Source: Azospirillum brasilense
GTDB lineage: Bacteria; Pseudomonadota; Alphaproteobacteria; Azospirillales; Azospirillaceae
DNA: 64,000 bases
Direction of reading: 5' to 3'
Assembly (NCBI RefSeq): GCF_007827815.1
Contig: NZ_VITH01000001.1
Location: 558,001 to 622,000 of the forward strand
Shown one piece after another: positions 47,842 through 56,675 of the stretch; the stretch's first letter is position 1; each line of letters opens with the position of its first letter. Below the pieces are notes generated by a model. It made no database searches, was not told the origin of the DNA, and saw nothing but the letters and a program-made list of their open reading frames with translations. A program made the position numbers and the translations under genes.

Positions 47842-48693
47842 ATGAAACTTCTGCGATTCGGCCCGCCGGGCCATGAGCGTCCGGGTCTTCTGGACCGCAA
47901 CGGCGTGATCCGCGACCTGTCGGGCGTGGTGTCGGACATCGGTCCGGCCGCCCTGACCGAGGATGGGCTGGCCCATCTGCGCACGCTCGACACCGACCGA
48001 CTGGCCCAGGTGCCGGACGGGACCCGGCTCGGCCCCTGCGTCGCCGGCGTGTCCAAGGTGGTCTGCGTCGGGCTGAACTACCGCGCCCACGCCGCCGAGT
48101 CCGGCCTGCCCGAGCCGGCGGAGCCGGTGCTGTTCATGAAGGCGACTACCTCCATCTGCGGCCCCAACGACCCGGTCCAGATGCCGCGCGGCGCCACCAA
48201 GCTCGACTGGGAGGTCGAGCTCGGCATCGTCATCGGCCGCACCGCCCGCTACGTCGATCAGGCCGACGCCTTCGACCACATCGCCGGCTATTGCGTGCTC
48301 AACGACGTGTCGGAGCGCGCTTTCCAGACCGAGAGCACCGGCCAGTGGGTGAAGGGCAAGAGCGCCGACAGCTTCTGCCCGATCGGTCCCTGGATGGTCA
48401 CCCGCGACGAGGTGCCCGACCCGCAGGCGCTGCGCCTGTGGCTGGAGGTCGACGGCCAGCCGATGCAGGACAGCAGCACCGCCGACATGATCTTCGGCGT
48501 CGCCGAGATCGTGTCCTACATCAGCCGCTTCATGACCCTGCTGCCGGGCGACGTCATCGCCACCGGCACGCCGCAGGGCGTGGCGCTGGGCCGCGGGCCG
48601 AACCACCCCTGGCTCCAGCCCGGCCAGACCATGCGCCTGGGCGTCGAGGGGCTGGGCGAGCAGCGCCAGTCCGTCCGCGCCTTCGAAGGCTGA
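47842..48693 (+). CDS. Fumarylacetoacetate hydrolase-family protein
   Basis: 283 aa with the FAH C-terminal catalytic domain. Metal ligands fit LDWEVELGIVIG, and LNDVSERAFQ, GKSADSFCPIGPW and GDVIATGTPQGVALGRG are family motifs. This subfamily includes 2,4-diketo-3-deoxy-L-fuconate hydrolase and ureidoglycolate lyase-like enzymes that act on beta-diketo acids. GGGAAGGG precedes the start. The exact substrate is not deducible; sugar-acid breakdown would fit the TRAP transporter nearby. Confidence 0.9.
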   Translation: MKLLRFGPPGHERPGLLDRNGVIRDLSGVVSDIGPAALTEDGLAHLRTLDTDRLAQVPDGTRLGPCVAGVSKVVCVGLNYRAHAAESGLPEPAEPVLFMKATTSICGPNDPVQMPRGATKLDWEVELGIVIGRTARYVDQADAFDHIAGYCVLNDVSERAFQTESTGQWVKGKSADSFCPIGPWMVTRDEVPDPQALRLWLEVDGQPMQDSSTADMIFGVAEIVSYISRFMTLLPGDVIATGTPQGVALGRGPNHPWLQPGQTMRLGVEGLGEQRQSVRAFEG

Positions 48694-48725
48694 GCGGCGC
48701 CGGGACCGGAATGGGAGTGTCTTCG

Positions 48726-49997
48726 ATGAAGCGAAAAAGCCGTCTGGCCGCGTGGCTGCTCGCCGCCGGTGTCGGCACCCTGGCGGTGTCCAACGCAGCC
48801 AGAGCCGAGGATGGCGCGGCGGCGCTGGCCGGGAAGACCTGCGGCACGCTGGAATCGCGTGTGGCGGAGATTCCCGGCTCCGGCCCGGTGTTCCTGCGCA
48901 GCTACGACAGCAGCTTCGGCATCGGCCAGACGTCGGAGCTGCCGCTGCGCGAGGCCGCCTTCACCTACGACAACGCGCTGGCGGTCATCGCCCTGGTCGC
49001 CTGCGGCAAGACGGAACCGGCGCTGCGCATCGGCGAATCGCTGCTCTCCGCCGCCACGCTGGACCGCGCGCGGCGCCAGGGGCGGCTGCGCAACACCTAC
49101 CGCGCCGGCGCCCAGACCCAGAAGCCGATCCCGCCCAACGGCTGGTGGGACGTCACCGCCAACCGCTGGTTCGAGGACGCTTATCAGATCGGCTCCGCCA
49201 CCGGCAACGTCGCCTGGGCGGGCTTGGCCCTGATGACCCTGGGCCAGGCGACCGGCGAGCAACGCTTCCGCAACGGTGCGGCGGAGCTGGCGCGCTGGGT
49301 GGTGGCCAACACCGCCGACCCGCGCGGACCGGGCGGCTTCAACGGCGGCGTCCAGGGCTTCGACGACAAGCCGCAGGCCCTGACCTGGAAGGCGACCGAG
49401 CACAACACCGACCTCGTCGCCCTGTTCGGCTGGCTGGAGCGCAGCGGCACCCCCAGGGAGGGGGGCGGCGACTGGGCCGGGCCGGAGAAGACCGCGCGCG
49501 GCTTCCTCGACCGCATGTGGGCGGACGGCGGCGGGCATTTCCCCACCGGGACGGCGCCGGACGGGGTGACGGTCAACCGGGCCACCTCCGGCCTCGACGC
49601 CCAGCTCTGGCCGCTGCTGCTGCGCGGCGCGCCGGAGGCGTGGCGGGCGGCGCTGGATTATGCGGAGAAGGCCCACGGGGTCGACGGCGGTTTCGACTTC
49701 AACGACGACCGCGACGGCATGTGGGTGGAGGGCACGGCGCAGGCCGCGCTGGTCTACCGCCTGCTGGGCCGGTCGGACGAGGCGCAGCGGCTTCTGGCCG
49801 AGGTCGGCAAGGAGGTCAGCCGCGGCGGCCATGTCTGGGCGACGCGCGAGGACAGCATCACCACCGGCCTCGCCATCGGGCCGGACAGCACCACGGACGA
49901 TTTCCGCTACTACCGCCGCCCCCACCTGGCGGTGACGGCCTGGACGGTCCTGGCCGCCGTGGGCTGGAACCCGTTCACGGGTGAGCGGGTGAAGTGA
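48726..49997 (+). CDS. Secreted alpha/alpha-toroid (six-hairpin glycosidase-like) protein
   Basis: 423 aa with a signal peptide (residues 1-27, ending AARA). Repeated helical-hairpin motifs such as FTYDNALAVIALVACG, GNVAWAGLALMTLGQATGE, TEHNTDLVALFGWLERS and EGTAQAALVYRLLG indicate an (alpha/alpha) barrel as in six-hairpin glycosidases and epimerases. Catalytic residues cannot be assigned. The start at 48726 follows GGGAG at 8 bases. 32 bp after the FAH gene, so likely co-transcribed. A role in periplasmic carbohydrate handling is inference. Confidence 0.75.
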   Translation: MKRKSRLAAWLLAAGVGTLAVSNAARAEDGAAALAGKTCGTLESRVAEIPGSGPVFLRSYDSSFGIGQTSELPLREAAFTYDNALAVIALVACGKTEPALRIGESLLSAATLDRARRQGRLRNTYRAGAQTQKPIPPNGWWDVTANRWFEDAYQIGSATGNVAWAGLALMTLGQATGEQRFRNGAAELARWVVANTADPRGPGGFNGGVQGFDDKPQALTWKATEHNTDLVALFGWLERSGTPREGGGDWAGPEKTARGFLDRMWADGGGHFPTGTAPDGVTVNRATSGLDAQLWPLLLRGAPEAWRAALDYAEKAHGVDGGFDFNDDRDGMWVEGTAQAALVYRLLGRSDEAQRLLAEVGKEVSRGGHVWATREDSITTGLAIGPDSTTDDFRYYRRPHLAVTAWTVLAAVGWNPFTGERVK

Positions 49998-50009
49998 CGG
50001 ATGAAAAGC

Positions 50010-50150
50010 CCCTCTCCCGCCCCGGGAGAGGGTGCCCGCGTCAGCGGGCGGGTGAGGGTCGTGCAAGGATCAAGAGGCTGATTCTTGGTGTTACCCTCAC
50101 CCTTCCCGCGCGTCGCGCCGGCCCCTTCCCTCTCCCGGGGCGGGAGAGGG
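50010..50150. repeat. Dispersed palindromic element, complete copy
   Basis: Left arm starts CCCTCTCCCG and continues to GGGTGAGGGT; the right arm starts ACCCTCACCC and ends GGGAGAGGG. Each end is itself a 23-bp palindrome (50010-50032 and 50128-50150), so the whole forms a large cruciform or hairpin. It lies exactly between two convergent genes, where it may also stop transcription. The same element recurs at 54427-54544. Confidence 0.85.
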
Positions 50151-50162
50151 AGGTTCAAAGCC

Positions 50163-51176
50163 TTACTTGCGGACCTTGTTGATCTCGCCCTGCAGCTCGT
50201 TCAGCAGGTCGGCGCCGCCGTCGGCGGCGAACTTGTCCATGGCCGGCTTGACCATCTCACGCATGCGGCCCAGCTCGGCGTCGCTCAGCTCGTTGATCTG
50301 CATGCCCTTGTCCTTGAGGTAGGCGATGCTCTGCTTCGACGCCTCGCGGCTGTCCTTGCGCTCGAAGTCGCGCGAGGCGACGGCGGCCTCGTTGATGATC
50401 TTGCGCTCGTCGGCGGACAGGCCGTCGTACCAGCGCTTGGAGGCCAGGACGATCCACGGGCTGTAGACGTGCTTGGAAATGGTCAGGTACTTCTGGACCT
50501 CGTAAAACTTCGAGGACTGGATGGTGGTGACCGGGTTCTCCTGGCCGTCCACGGTGCCCGTCTCCATGGCGGTGAACAGCTCGGAGAAGGACAGCGGCAC
50601 GGCGTTGGCGCCGAAGCCGTTGAACATGTCGATGTAGACCGGGTTCTGCATGACGCGCAGCTTGATGCCCTTCAGGTCCTCGACCTTGGTGACCGGGCGC
50701 TTGCTGTTGGTCAGGTTGCGGAAACCATTCTCCCAGTAGACGAGGCCGACGAGGCCCTTGTCGTTCAGCTTGGCCGCCAGCTTCTGGCCGAACGGGCCGT
50801 CGAACACGGCGTCGGCCTCCTGCTCGTTGTTGAACAGGAAGGGCAGATCGAAGACCGCGAAGTCCTTGACGATGCCGACCAGCGTGGCGGTCGAGCCGAC
50901 CATCATCTCCTGCGCGCCGCCGATCAGGGCGTTCTGCATCTGGATGTCGCTGCCCAGGCTGGCATCGGCGAAGCCCTTGACCTTCAGCTTGCCGCCGGAG
51001 CGCTTGGACATCTCCTCGACGAAGAACTTCACGGCGCGGCCCTGGTTGCTGCTCTCCGACAGGCCGTAGCCGAAGCGGATCAGGCGCGGCTTGATGTCCT
51101 GGGCGGAGGCGGCGACGGGGGCGAGGATGGCGGCGGCGAGGCCGGTCGCCAGAAGGACGGAACGGAGCAGCTTCAT
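50163..51176 (-). CDS. TRAP transporter substrate-binding protein (DctP family)
   Basis: Periplasmic receptor of a tripartite ATP-independent transporter. 337 aa with a signal peptide (ending ASAQ at about 26). Core motifs: GIKLRVMQNPVYIDM, where the Arg contacts the substrate carboxylate, ANAVPLSFSELFTAMETGTVDGQENP, and YLTISKHVYSPWIVLASK. The sequence is of the C4-dicarboxylate/sugar-acid receptor type; the ligand is not readable. Last gene of the dctQMP order, 30 bp after dctM. Confidence 0.93.
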   Translation of the reverse strand: MKLLRSVLLATGLAAAILAPVAASAQDIKPRLIRFGYGLSESSNQGRAVKFFVEEMSKRSGGKLKVKGFADASLGSDIQMQNALIGGAQEMMVGSTATLVGIVKDFAVFDLPFLFNNEQEADAVFDGPFGQKLAAKLNDKGLVGLVYWENGFRNLTNSKRPVTKVEDLKGIKLRVMQNPVYIDMFNGFGANAVPLSFSELFTAMETGTVDGQENPVTTIQSSKFYEVQKYLTISKHVYSPWIVLASKRWYDGLSADERKIINEAAVASRDFERKDSREASKQSIAYLKDKGMQINELSDAELGRMREMVKPAMDKFAADGGADLLNELQGEINKVRK

Positions 51177-51206
51177 GGGTCGGTTCTTCCCTGTGAGCGT
51201 TTGTGA

Positions 51207-52487
51207 TTAATGGCGGAAAAGGGTCAGCGGCGCCGTGACGATCTCCGGAACGGCGATCAGCAGGCACAGCAGAAGCAGATAGGTCAGCAGGAACGGCCAG
51301 ATGCCGCGCGTGGCGCTTTCCAGCGAGATGCGGGCGACGCCGCACACCACGTTCAGCACCGTGCAGACCGGCGGATGGATCAGGCCCAGCGTGCCGGTCA
51401 GGACGAACATCACGCCGAAATAGGTCGGGTCGATGCCCGCCGCCGCGGCCAGCGGGGTCAGCACCGGGCCGAGCACCAGGATCGTCGGCGTCAGGTCCAT
51501 CACCGTGCCGACGGCGAGCAGCAGCAGCGTGATGGCGACCATCAGCAGCTTCGGCTCGTGCAGCAGCGGGGCCAGCATCTCGTTCATCTGCTGCGGCAGG
51601 TCGGCCAGGGTCACCATGTAGGACGACACCAGCGCCGCCGCGCACAGGAACATCACCGTGCTGGTGGTGCGCGCGGCCTGGACCAGCAGCGGCACCAGAT
51701 CCTTCAGCGTCACCTGCCGGTAGACGAACAGCGCCACGACCAGCGAGTAGACGGCGGCGACCACCGCGGCCTCGGTCGGGGTGAAGATGCCGCCGCGCAG
51801 GCCGCCGATGATGATGACCGGCAGGGCCAGCGCCCAGACGCCCTCGACCAGCGCGGTGCGGCGCTCGCCCCAGCTCGCCTTGGGCTGCAGCTTCACGGTC
51901 ATGCCGCGCACCACGAACATCCAAGTGATGACCAGACCGGCGCCCATCAGCAGGCCGGGCACGATGCCGGCCATGAACAGGCCGCTGATCGAGGTGTTGG
52001 TGGTCACGCCGAAGATGATGAAGGGCATGCTGGGCGGGATGATCGGGGCGATGATGCCGCCCGACGCGATCAGGCCGGCGGAGCGCGGCACCGGGTAGCC
52101 GTTGTCGCGCATCATCGGGATCAGCAGCGTGGCGAGCGCCGCCGTGTCGGCGATGGCCGAACCGGACAGGCTGGCCAGCATCACCGACGCGCCGATGGTC
52201 ACGTAGCCCAGGCCGCCGCGGATGTGCCCGACGAGGCTGACCGCGAGGTTGATGATGCGCTGCGAGATGCCGCCGGCGTTCATCAGCTCGCCGGCCAGGA
52301 TGAAGAAGGGCACCGCCATCAGCGGGTAGTTGTCGGCGCCGCTCAGCATGTTCTGGGCGACGAGCTGGGCGTCGAAGAAGTCGAGATGCAGCATCAGCGC
52401 CACGCCCGTCAGCATCAGGGCGAAGGCGATGGGCATGCCGAGCAGCATCAGGCCGAACAGCGAGGAGAGGAAGACCGCAAGGGCCAT
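51207..52487 (-). CDS. TRAP transporter large permease subunit (DctM family)
   Basis: 426 aa, about 12 hydrophobic helices. Family motifs: FILAGELMNAGGI, GLGYVTIGASVMLASLSGSAIADTA in parts, and IIPPSMPFIIFGV. Uses the sodium gradient to import the carboxylate bound by DctP. 34 bp downstream of dctQ, whose product anchors the complex. Confidence 0.95.
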   Translation of the reverse strand: MALAVFLSSLFGLMLLGMPIAFALMLTGVALMLHLDFFDAQLVAQNMLSGADNYPLMAVPFFILAGELMNAGGISQRIINLAVSLVGHIRGGLGYVTIGASVMLASLSGSAIADTAALATLLIPMMRDNGYPVPRSAGLIASGGIIAPIIPPSMPFIIFGVTTNTSISGLFMAGIVPGLLMGAGLVITWMFVVRGMTVKLQPKASWGERRTALVEGVWALALPVIIIGGLRGGIFTPTEAAVVAAVYSLVVALFVYRQVTLKDLVPLLVQAARTTSTVMFLCAAALVSSYMVTLADLPQQMNEMLAPLLHEPKLLMVAITLLLLAVGTVMDLTPTILVLGPVLTPLAAAAGIDPTYFGVMFVLTGTLGLIHPPVCTVLNVVCGVARISLESATRGIWPFLLTYLLLLCLLIAVPEIVTAPLTLFRH

Positions 52488-52521
52488 GGAACGGGCTCCG
52501 CTTTCAGAAGGCCGGACGGAA

Positions 52522-53061
52522 TCAATGCTCGGCGATGGCGCCGCCCTGCGGGGCGGTGACGCCGTGGGGGTCGCCGTTGCCGGGGATGTGCGCCGTCGCG
52601 TCGCCCGACAGGATTTTCCAGAGGTTGGCGATGATCGTCAGCGCCATGGCGATCGCCGGGAAGAATCCCGCGGCGGCGTAGAAGGCCATGGGGAAGCTGA
52701 GCACCGTGGAGCGCGTCTCCATCCCGATCAGAAGCTGGAACCAGCTCCCCTGGATGAACAGCCACAGCGCGTAGATCATCAGCAGGTGGCTGATCACCGC
52801 GCAGACCCGGCGGACGCGGGCCGGCAGGCGGGCCTGGAGGATGTCCAGCCCCAGATGCTGGTGGCGGCGCAGCGCCAGCGTCGCGCCCAGGAAGACCAGC
52901 CAGACGAACATCAGGCGGGCCAGCTCCTCGGCGGCGACGATGCCGCTGTTGAAGCCGTACCGCAGAACCACGTTGCCGAAGACCAGCGCCACCATCACGG
53001 CGAGCATCAGCGCCATGATCCATTCGGTGACCATCTCCAGCGCTTCCACCATGCGCTTCAT
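52522..53061 (-). CDS. TRAP transporter small permease subunit (DctQ family)
   Basis: 179 aa, four transmembrane helices. NVVLRYGFNSGIVAAEELARLMFVWLVFLGA in parts is the DctQ signature, with the conserved Arg and Glu. The start at 53061 has GAGGAG five bases upstream; the frame is open for 50 Arg/Pro-rich codons beyond that, which do not look coding. First gene of the transporter operon. Confidence 0.92.
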   Translation of the reverse strand: MKRMVEALEMVTEWIMALMLAVMVALVFGNVVLRYGFNSGIVAAEELARLMFVWLVFLGATLALRRHQHLGLDILQARLPARVRRVCAVISHLLMIYALWLFIQGSWFQLLIGMETRSTVLSFPMAFYAAAGFFPAIAMALTIIANLWKILSGDATAHIPGNGDPHGVTAPQGGAIAEH

Positions 53062-53536
53062 GCACACTCCTCGGCCCGCCTCGCGGCGGGGCTCACCCAA
53101 ACGGAAAGGGCGGCGGCAGGGGACGGACGCGGGAAGGAGACGGCACGGAAGGGAACGGGCGGCGCGGCGCACCGGCAGCGGGGCCGGGCGGCGGGTCGGG
53201 GTTCCTCCCATTTGGTCTCTTGCCGGGGTCTCTTGCCGGGACCTTGAATTTTCTGTGTCGGAAAATAGAGGAGTCCCGCAACCGAGTGAAGAAGATTTTC
53301 TTCATAACGGCACCAAAACCGCCAGACGATCGGCATAGCGACGAAAATTATCTTCACAAGGCGCCCTCCCACGCATAGCTTGGGTCCCAGGGAAAGCGGC
53401 GCGACGACCCGGCCGCGCGGGCCAGGGCAGGCTATGCCGCTCGCGGCGGCGGTGGTACGGTCCCGCCGCCCACCGACGCCCGGAGCCGAGAAGGCCGGGA
53501 CCCAAGAACGCTTTTAGGGATGGACGGTCCGTTTCG
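53062..53536. other. 475-bp divergent regulatory region between TRAP operon and RpiR gene
   Basis: No gene. It contains an AT-rich tract at 53240-53360 with two clear dyads and a possible third half-site, a candidate dctQ promoter on the minus strand, and GC-rich leader DNA on both sides. Confidence 0.7.
53248..53304. promoter_or_regulatory. Candidate dctQ promoter with two operator dyads
   Basis: TGAAGAA-GATT-TTCTTCA (53287-53304) is a perfect inverted repeat. ATTTTC-N7-GAAAAT (53248-53266) is another. On the minus strand -35-like TTCACT (53285-53290) and -10-like TATTTT (53262-53267) are 17 bp apart, so the first dyad overlaps the -35 and the second the -10. A further ATCTTCA half-site is at 53350-53356. 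The RpiR-type regulator encoded next door is the obvious candidate binder. Confidence 0.6.
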
Positions 53537-54421
53537 ATGCTCCAGCCGGTGAACATCCTCGATCACATCCGCGGCCGTCTGCCGGAGTTGAAGCGTTCCG
53601 AAGCCCAGGTCGCCGAGATGGTGCTGGTCGAGCCGCAGAAGGTCCTGGGGCAGAGCATCACCGTGCTGGCCCAGGCCGCCGGGGTCAGCGAGGCGACCGT
53701 CGTCCGCTTCTGCCGCAGCATCGGCTGCGCCGGCTTCCCCGATTTCAAGCTGCGGCTGGCCGAGGGGCAGGCCCGCGGCACCCCCTTCGTCAGCCAGGAC
53801 GTGGCGCCGGACGACGAGACTCCGACCGTCGCGCGAAAAATCTTTTCATCCGCCGCCGCCGCTCTGAACGACGCGGCCGGCGCGCTCGACATGGCGGCCG
53901 TCTCCCGCGCCGTGGAACTGCTGGCCGACGCCTCCAGCATCCTGTGCATCGGCACCGGCGCCTCGGCGGTGGTGGCGGAGGACGCGGCGCACAAGTTCAT
54001 GCGCTTCGGCATGGCGGCGCAGGCCAGCGCCGATCCGATGATGGTCCGCATGCTGGCGGTCAATCTGGGAGCGCGCGGCGTCCTGCTGGCGATCTCCAAC
54101 ACCGGGCGCACCGTGATGGTGACGGAGCTGGCGCAGATGGCCCGCGACCTGGGCATCCCGGTCATTGCGATCACCGCGCCGGGCTCGCCGCTGGCCGCGG
54201 TGTCGTCGGTCGCCATCGGCCACACCCCGGTCGAGGACGCGGAAATCTACACGCCGATGGCCTCCCGCCTCGTCCATCTGGCGATCATCGACGTGCTGTC
54301 CACCGGCGTGGCGCTGAAGCTCGGCGCCGAGGCGCGGCACCATCTGGCGAAGGTGAAGGCCGTGCTGTCCGGCACCCGCTCCTCTCACGGCAAGCCCGCC
54401 CGCGGTCGCCAGCGGGCGTGA
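53537..54421 (+). CDS. RpiR-family transcriptional regulator, HexR-like
   Basis: 294 aa. N-terminal helix-turn-helix (about 1-80, with SITVLAQAAGVSEATVVRFC) and a C-terminal SIS sugar-phosphate-isomerase domain (about 120-260, IGTGASAVVAEDAAHKFMRFG, LLAISNTGRTVMV). GCAGFPDFKLRLAEGQARGTPFV in parts and EDAEIYTPMASR are close to HexR, which senses KDPG in Pseudomonas. The real effector is unknown. Divergent from the TRAP operon and likely its regulator. Weak ribosome site before the ATG. Confidence 0.9.
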   Translation: MLQPVNILDHIRGRLPELKRSEAQVAEMVLVEPQKVLGQSITVLAQAAGVSEATVVRFCRSIGCAGFPDFKLRLAEGQARGTPFVSQDVAPDDETPTVARKIFSSAAAALNDAAGALDMAAVSRAVELLADASSILCIGTGASAVVAEDAAHKFMRFGMAAQASADPMMVRMLAVNLGARGVLLAISNTGRTVMVTELAQMARDLGIPVIAITAPGSPLAAVSSVAIGHTPVEDAEIYTPMASRLVHLAIIDVLSTGVALKLGAEARHHLAKVKAVLSGTRSSHGKPARGRQRA

Positions 54422-54426
54422 TTTTA

Positions 54427-54544
54427 TCCCCTCTCCCCTCTGGGGAGAGGGTTAGGGTGAGGGGGTTGCGGGTGTTGGTGCGTTCGGCACAAGCGCACCC
54501 CCCTCACCGGCCCTGCGGGCCACCCTCTCCCCGGGGGGAAAGGG
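54427..54544. repeat. Dispersed palindromic element, second copy
   Basis: Left end CCCCTCTCCCCTCTGGGGAG followed by GGGTTAGGGTGAGGGGG; right end CCCCCCTCACCGG and CCACCCTCTCCCCGG. Same architecture as the element at 50010-50150. It lies between the RpiR gene and dusA, both on the plus strand, starting 6 bp after the RpiR stop. Confidence 0.8.
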
Positions 54545-54645
54545 CTGGTAATCCAAGGCGGCAAAACCACCTCCCCCCTTGCCATCCGGGCCGGCTTGGT
54601 CCAATTGGTGCGCCGCCGTTCCCAATTCACAGACAGTTCCCGCCC

Positions 54646-55635
54646 ATGCCCGCCATTGCCCTCAGCGTCGCCCCGATGATGGAGCTAACGGACCGTCATT
54701 GCCGAAGCTTCCATCGCCTGCTGTCGAAGAACACGCTGCTCTACACCGAGATGGTCACCACCGGCGCCGTGCTGCACGGCGACCGCGAGCGGCTGCTCGG
54801 CTACGACGCGGCGGAGCATCCGGTGGCGCTCCAGCTCGGCGGGTCGGACCCGGCGGAGTTGGCGGCCTGCGCCCGCATCGCCGAGGAATGGGGCTATGAC
54901 GAAGTCAACCTGAACGTCGGCTGCCCGAGCGACCGCGTGCAGTCGGGCCGCTTCGGCGCCTGCCTGATGGCCGAGCCCGATCTGGTCGCCCGGCTGGTCG
55001 GCGCCATGCGCGAGGCGGTGTCGATCCCCGTCACCGTGAAGTCGCGGATCGCCATCGACGAGATGGAGGAATGGCCGACACTGGACCAGTTCGTGCGCAC
55101 CGTGTCCGCCGCCGGCTGCACCCACTTCATCGTGCACGCCCGCAAGGCGTGGCTGAAGGGCCTCAGCCCCAAGGAGAACCGGGACATCCCGCCGCTGCGC
55201 TACGACCTCGTCCACCGGCTGAAGCAGGAGAATCCGCAGCTCACCATCGCCATCAACGGCGGCATCCGGACCTTGGACGAGGCGGAGGGGCATCTCGCCA
55301 CACTGGACAGCGTGATGATCGGGCGCGCCGCCTACGAGACGCCCTACATCCTGGCCGACGCCGACCGCCGCCTGTTCGGCGGGGAGCCCGGTCCCGACCG
55401 CTACGCGGTGGTCGAGGCCATGGCGGCCTACGCCGAGGAGCGGATGCGCCAGGGCGCGCCGCTGTCGGCGATCACCCGGCACATGCTGGGGCTGTTCCAG
55501 GGCCTGCCCGGCGCCCGCGCGTGGCGCCGCCACATCAGCGAGAACGCCCATCTCCCCGGCGCCGGGCCGGAGGTGCTGCTGAGGGCCGCGGCGCTGGTGC
55601 CCCACCGGGAAGCGGTCACCCAGCCAGCGGAATGA
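54646..55635 (+). CDS. dusA: tRNA-dihydrouridine synthase A
   Basis: FMN enzyme that reduces U20/U20a in tRNA D-loops. 329 aa, starting MPAIALSVAPMMELTDRHCR. DusA-specific motifs: LLYTEMVTTGAVLHGD, VNLNVGCPSDRVQSGRFGACL with the catalytic Cys, and HARKAWLKGLSPKENRDIPPL in parts. INGGIRTLDEA is in the FMN-phosphate region. Its last 20 bp overlap the convergent DUF3429 gene. Confidence 0.96.
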   Translation: MPAIALSVAPMMELTDRHCRSFHRLLSKNTLLYTEMVTTGAVLHGDRERLLGYDAAEHPVALQLGGSDPAELAACARIAEEWGYDEVNLNVGCPSDRVQSGRFGACLMAEPDLVARLVGAMREAVSIPVTVKSRIAIDEMEEWPTLDQFVRTVSAAGCTHFIVHARKAWLKGLSPKENRDIPPLRYDLVHRLKQENPQLTIAINGGIRTLDEAEGHLATLDSVMIGRAAYETPYILADADRRLFGGEPGPDRYAVVEAMAAYAEERMRQGAPLSAITRHMLGLFQGLPGARAWRRHISENAHLPGAGPEVLLRAAALVPHREAVTQPAE

Positions 55636-56074
55636 GTGCTGCGAGCGTCAGGCAGACGACGACGGTCAGGCGCGTCCGCAGCGTGCCGAACCAGCGGGGA
55701 TAACGTCCGTCCGCCGCCGCGCTGCGGTCCACCGCCCAGGCGAGCAGGAAGGTCAGGATCAGCGCCGGCACCGTCAGGCCGGACGGCAGCAGGGTGGCAC
55801 CCCACCCCAGCAGCGACGGCGCCACTCCCCAGGCCAGCCACGCCGGCCCGCTCGTCTCGCCGTCCCGCCCGGAAAGGATGCGGCCCCAGTGGATGGCGCC
55901 GATGAAGGACAGGATCGACACCGCGTAGACGACGACCGCCCGGACCACGGCGGCCCGTACGTCGCCCTCCGCCATCCAGGCCAGCGCGGCGCCGCCGACG
56001 AAGGGGATCAGCCCGCCGTAGGACAGCAGCCGGACGACCGAGGCCCGGCGGTCCTCGAAGGACAGCGCGTCCAT
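55616..56074 (-). CDS. DUF3429 integral membrane protein
   Basis: 152 aa, four to five transmembrane helices. FIGAIHWGRIL is the most recognisable family stretch; it begins MDALSFEDRRASVVRLLSYG. Function unknown. The gene overlaps the dusA end (convergent) and follows the glutathione peroxidase gene by 4 bp, so the two are probably one transcript. Confidence 0.85.
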   Translation of the reverse strand: MDALSFEDRRASVVRLLSYGGLIPFVGGAALAWMAEGDVRAAVVRAVVVYAVSILSFIGAIHWGRILSGRDGETSGPAWLAWGVAPSLLGWGATLLPSGLTVPALILTFLLAWAVDRSAAADGRYPRWFGTLRTRLTVVVCLTLAALIPLAG

Positions 56075-56078
56075 GCGG

Positions 56079-56675
56079 TTACCGCTTCGCGGCGGGCTGG
56101 GCCAGCGCCTTGTCCACTGCCGCGGTCAGCGTGGCGGACTCCGGCGTGACCGAACTGCCGAACCATTCCACCAGCCGCCCGTCGCGGCCGATCAGGATCT
56201 TGTGGAAGTTCCAGCGCGGCACGCCCTGCGGCCCGGTGACCGCCGCCGCCCAGCGGTAGAGCGGGTGGGCCTGCGGTCCGGTGACGGCCTGCTTCTCCAT
56301 CAGGGGAAAATCGACGCCGTAGTTGAGTTCGCAGAAGGACGCGACCTGGGCGTTGCTGCCGGGCTCCTGCCCACCGAAATCGTTGCTCGGCACCCCCAGG
56401 ACGACCAGCCCGCGGTCGCGCCGCCCGGCCCAGAGCTTTTGCAGCCCCTCATACTGCCCGGTGTAGCCGCATTGCGACGCCGTGTTGACCAGCAGCACCG
56501 CCTTGCCCCGGAAGGCATCGGGCGCGAGCGTGCCGCCGTCGATGGCCGGCAGGGGCAGCGCCGCCCAATCGAGCGCGTCGGCCGCCGCCGCCGCACCGGG
56601 GACGGCCGCGGACAGCGTCAGGACGGCGGACAGAATCCCGGCGGCGGTTCGGGCGGCATTACGGATCGTTGGCAT
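56079..56675 (-). CDS. Glutathione peroxidase family protein, exported
   Basis: 198 aa. A cleavable leader (about 1-31, ending AAAAA) points to the periplasm, unusual since most bacterial homologues are cytoplasmic. The peroxidatic Cys is in VNTASQCGYTGQYEGLQ; GVPSNDFGGQEPG carries the Gln, and WNFHKILIGRDG the Trp-Asn of the tetrad. Cys, not Sec. Likely thioredoxin-dependent, as usual for bacterial members. Confidence 0.93.
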   Translation of the reverse strand: MPTIRNAARTAAGILSAVLTLSAAVPGAAAAADALDWAALPLPAIDGGTLAPDAFRGKAVLLVNTASQCGYTGQYEGLQKLWAGRRDRGLVVLGVPSNDFGGQEPGSNAQVASFCELNYGVDFPLMEKQAVTGPQAHPLYRWAAAVTGPQGVPRWNFHKILIGRDGRLVEWFGSSVTPESATLTAAVDKALAQPAAKR

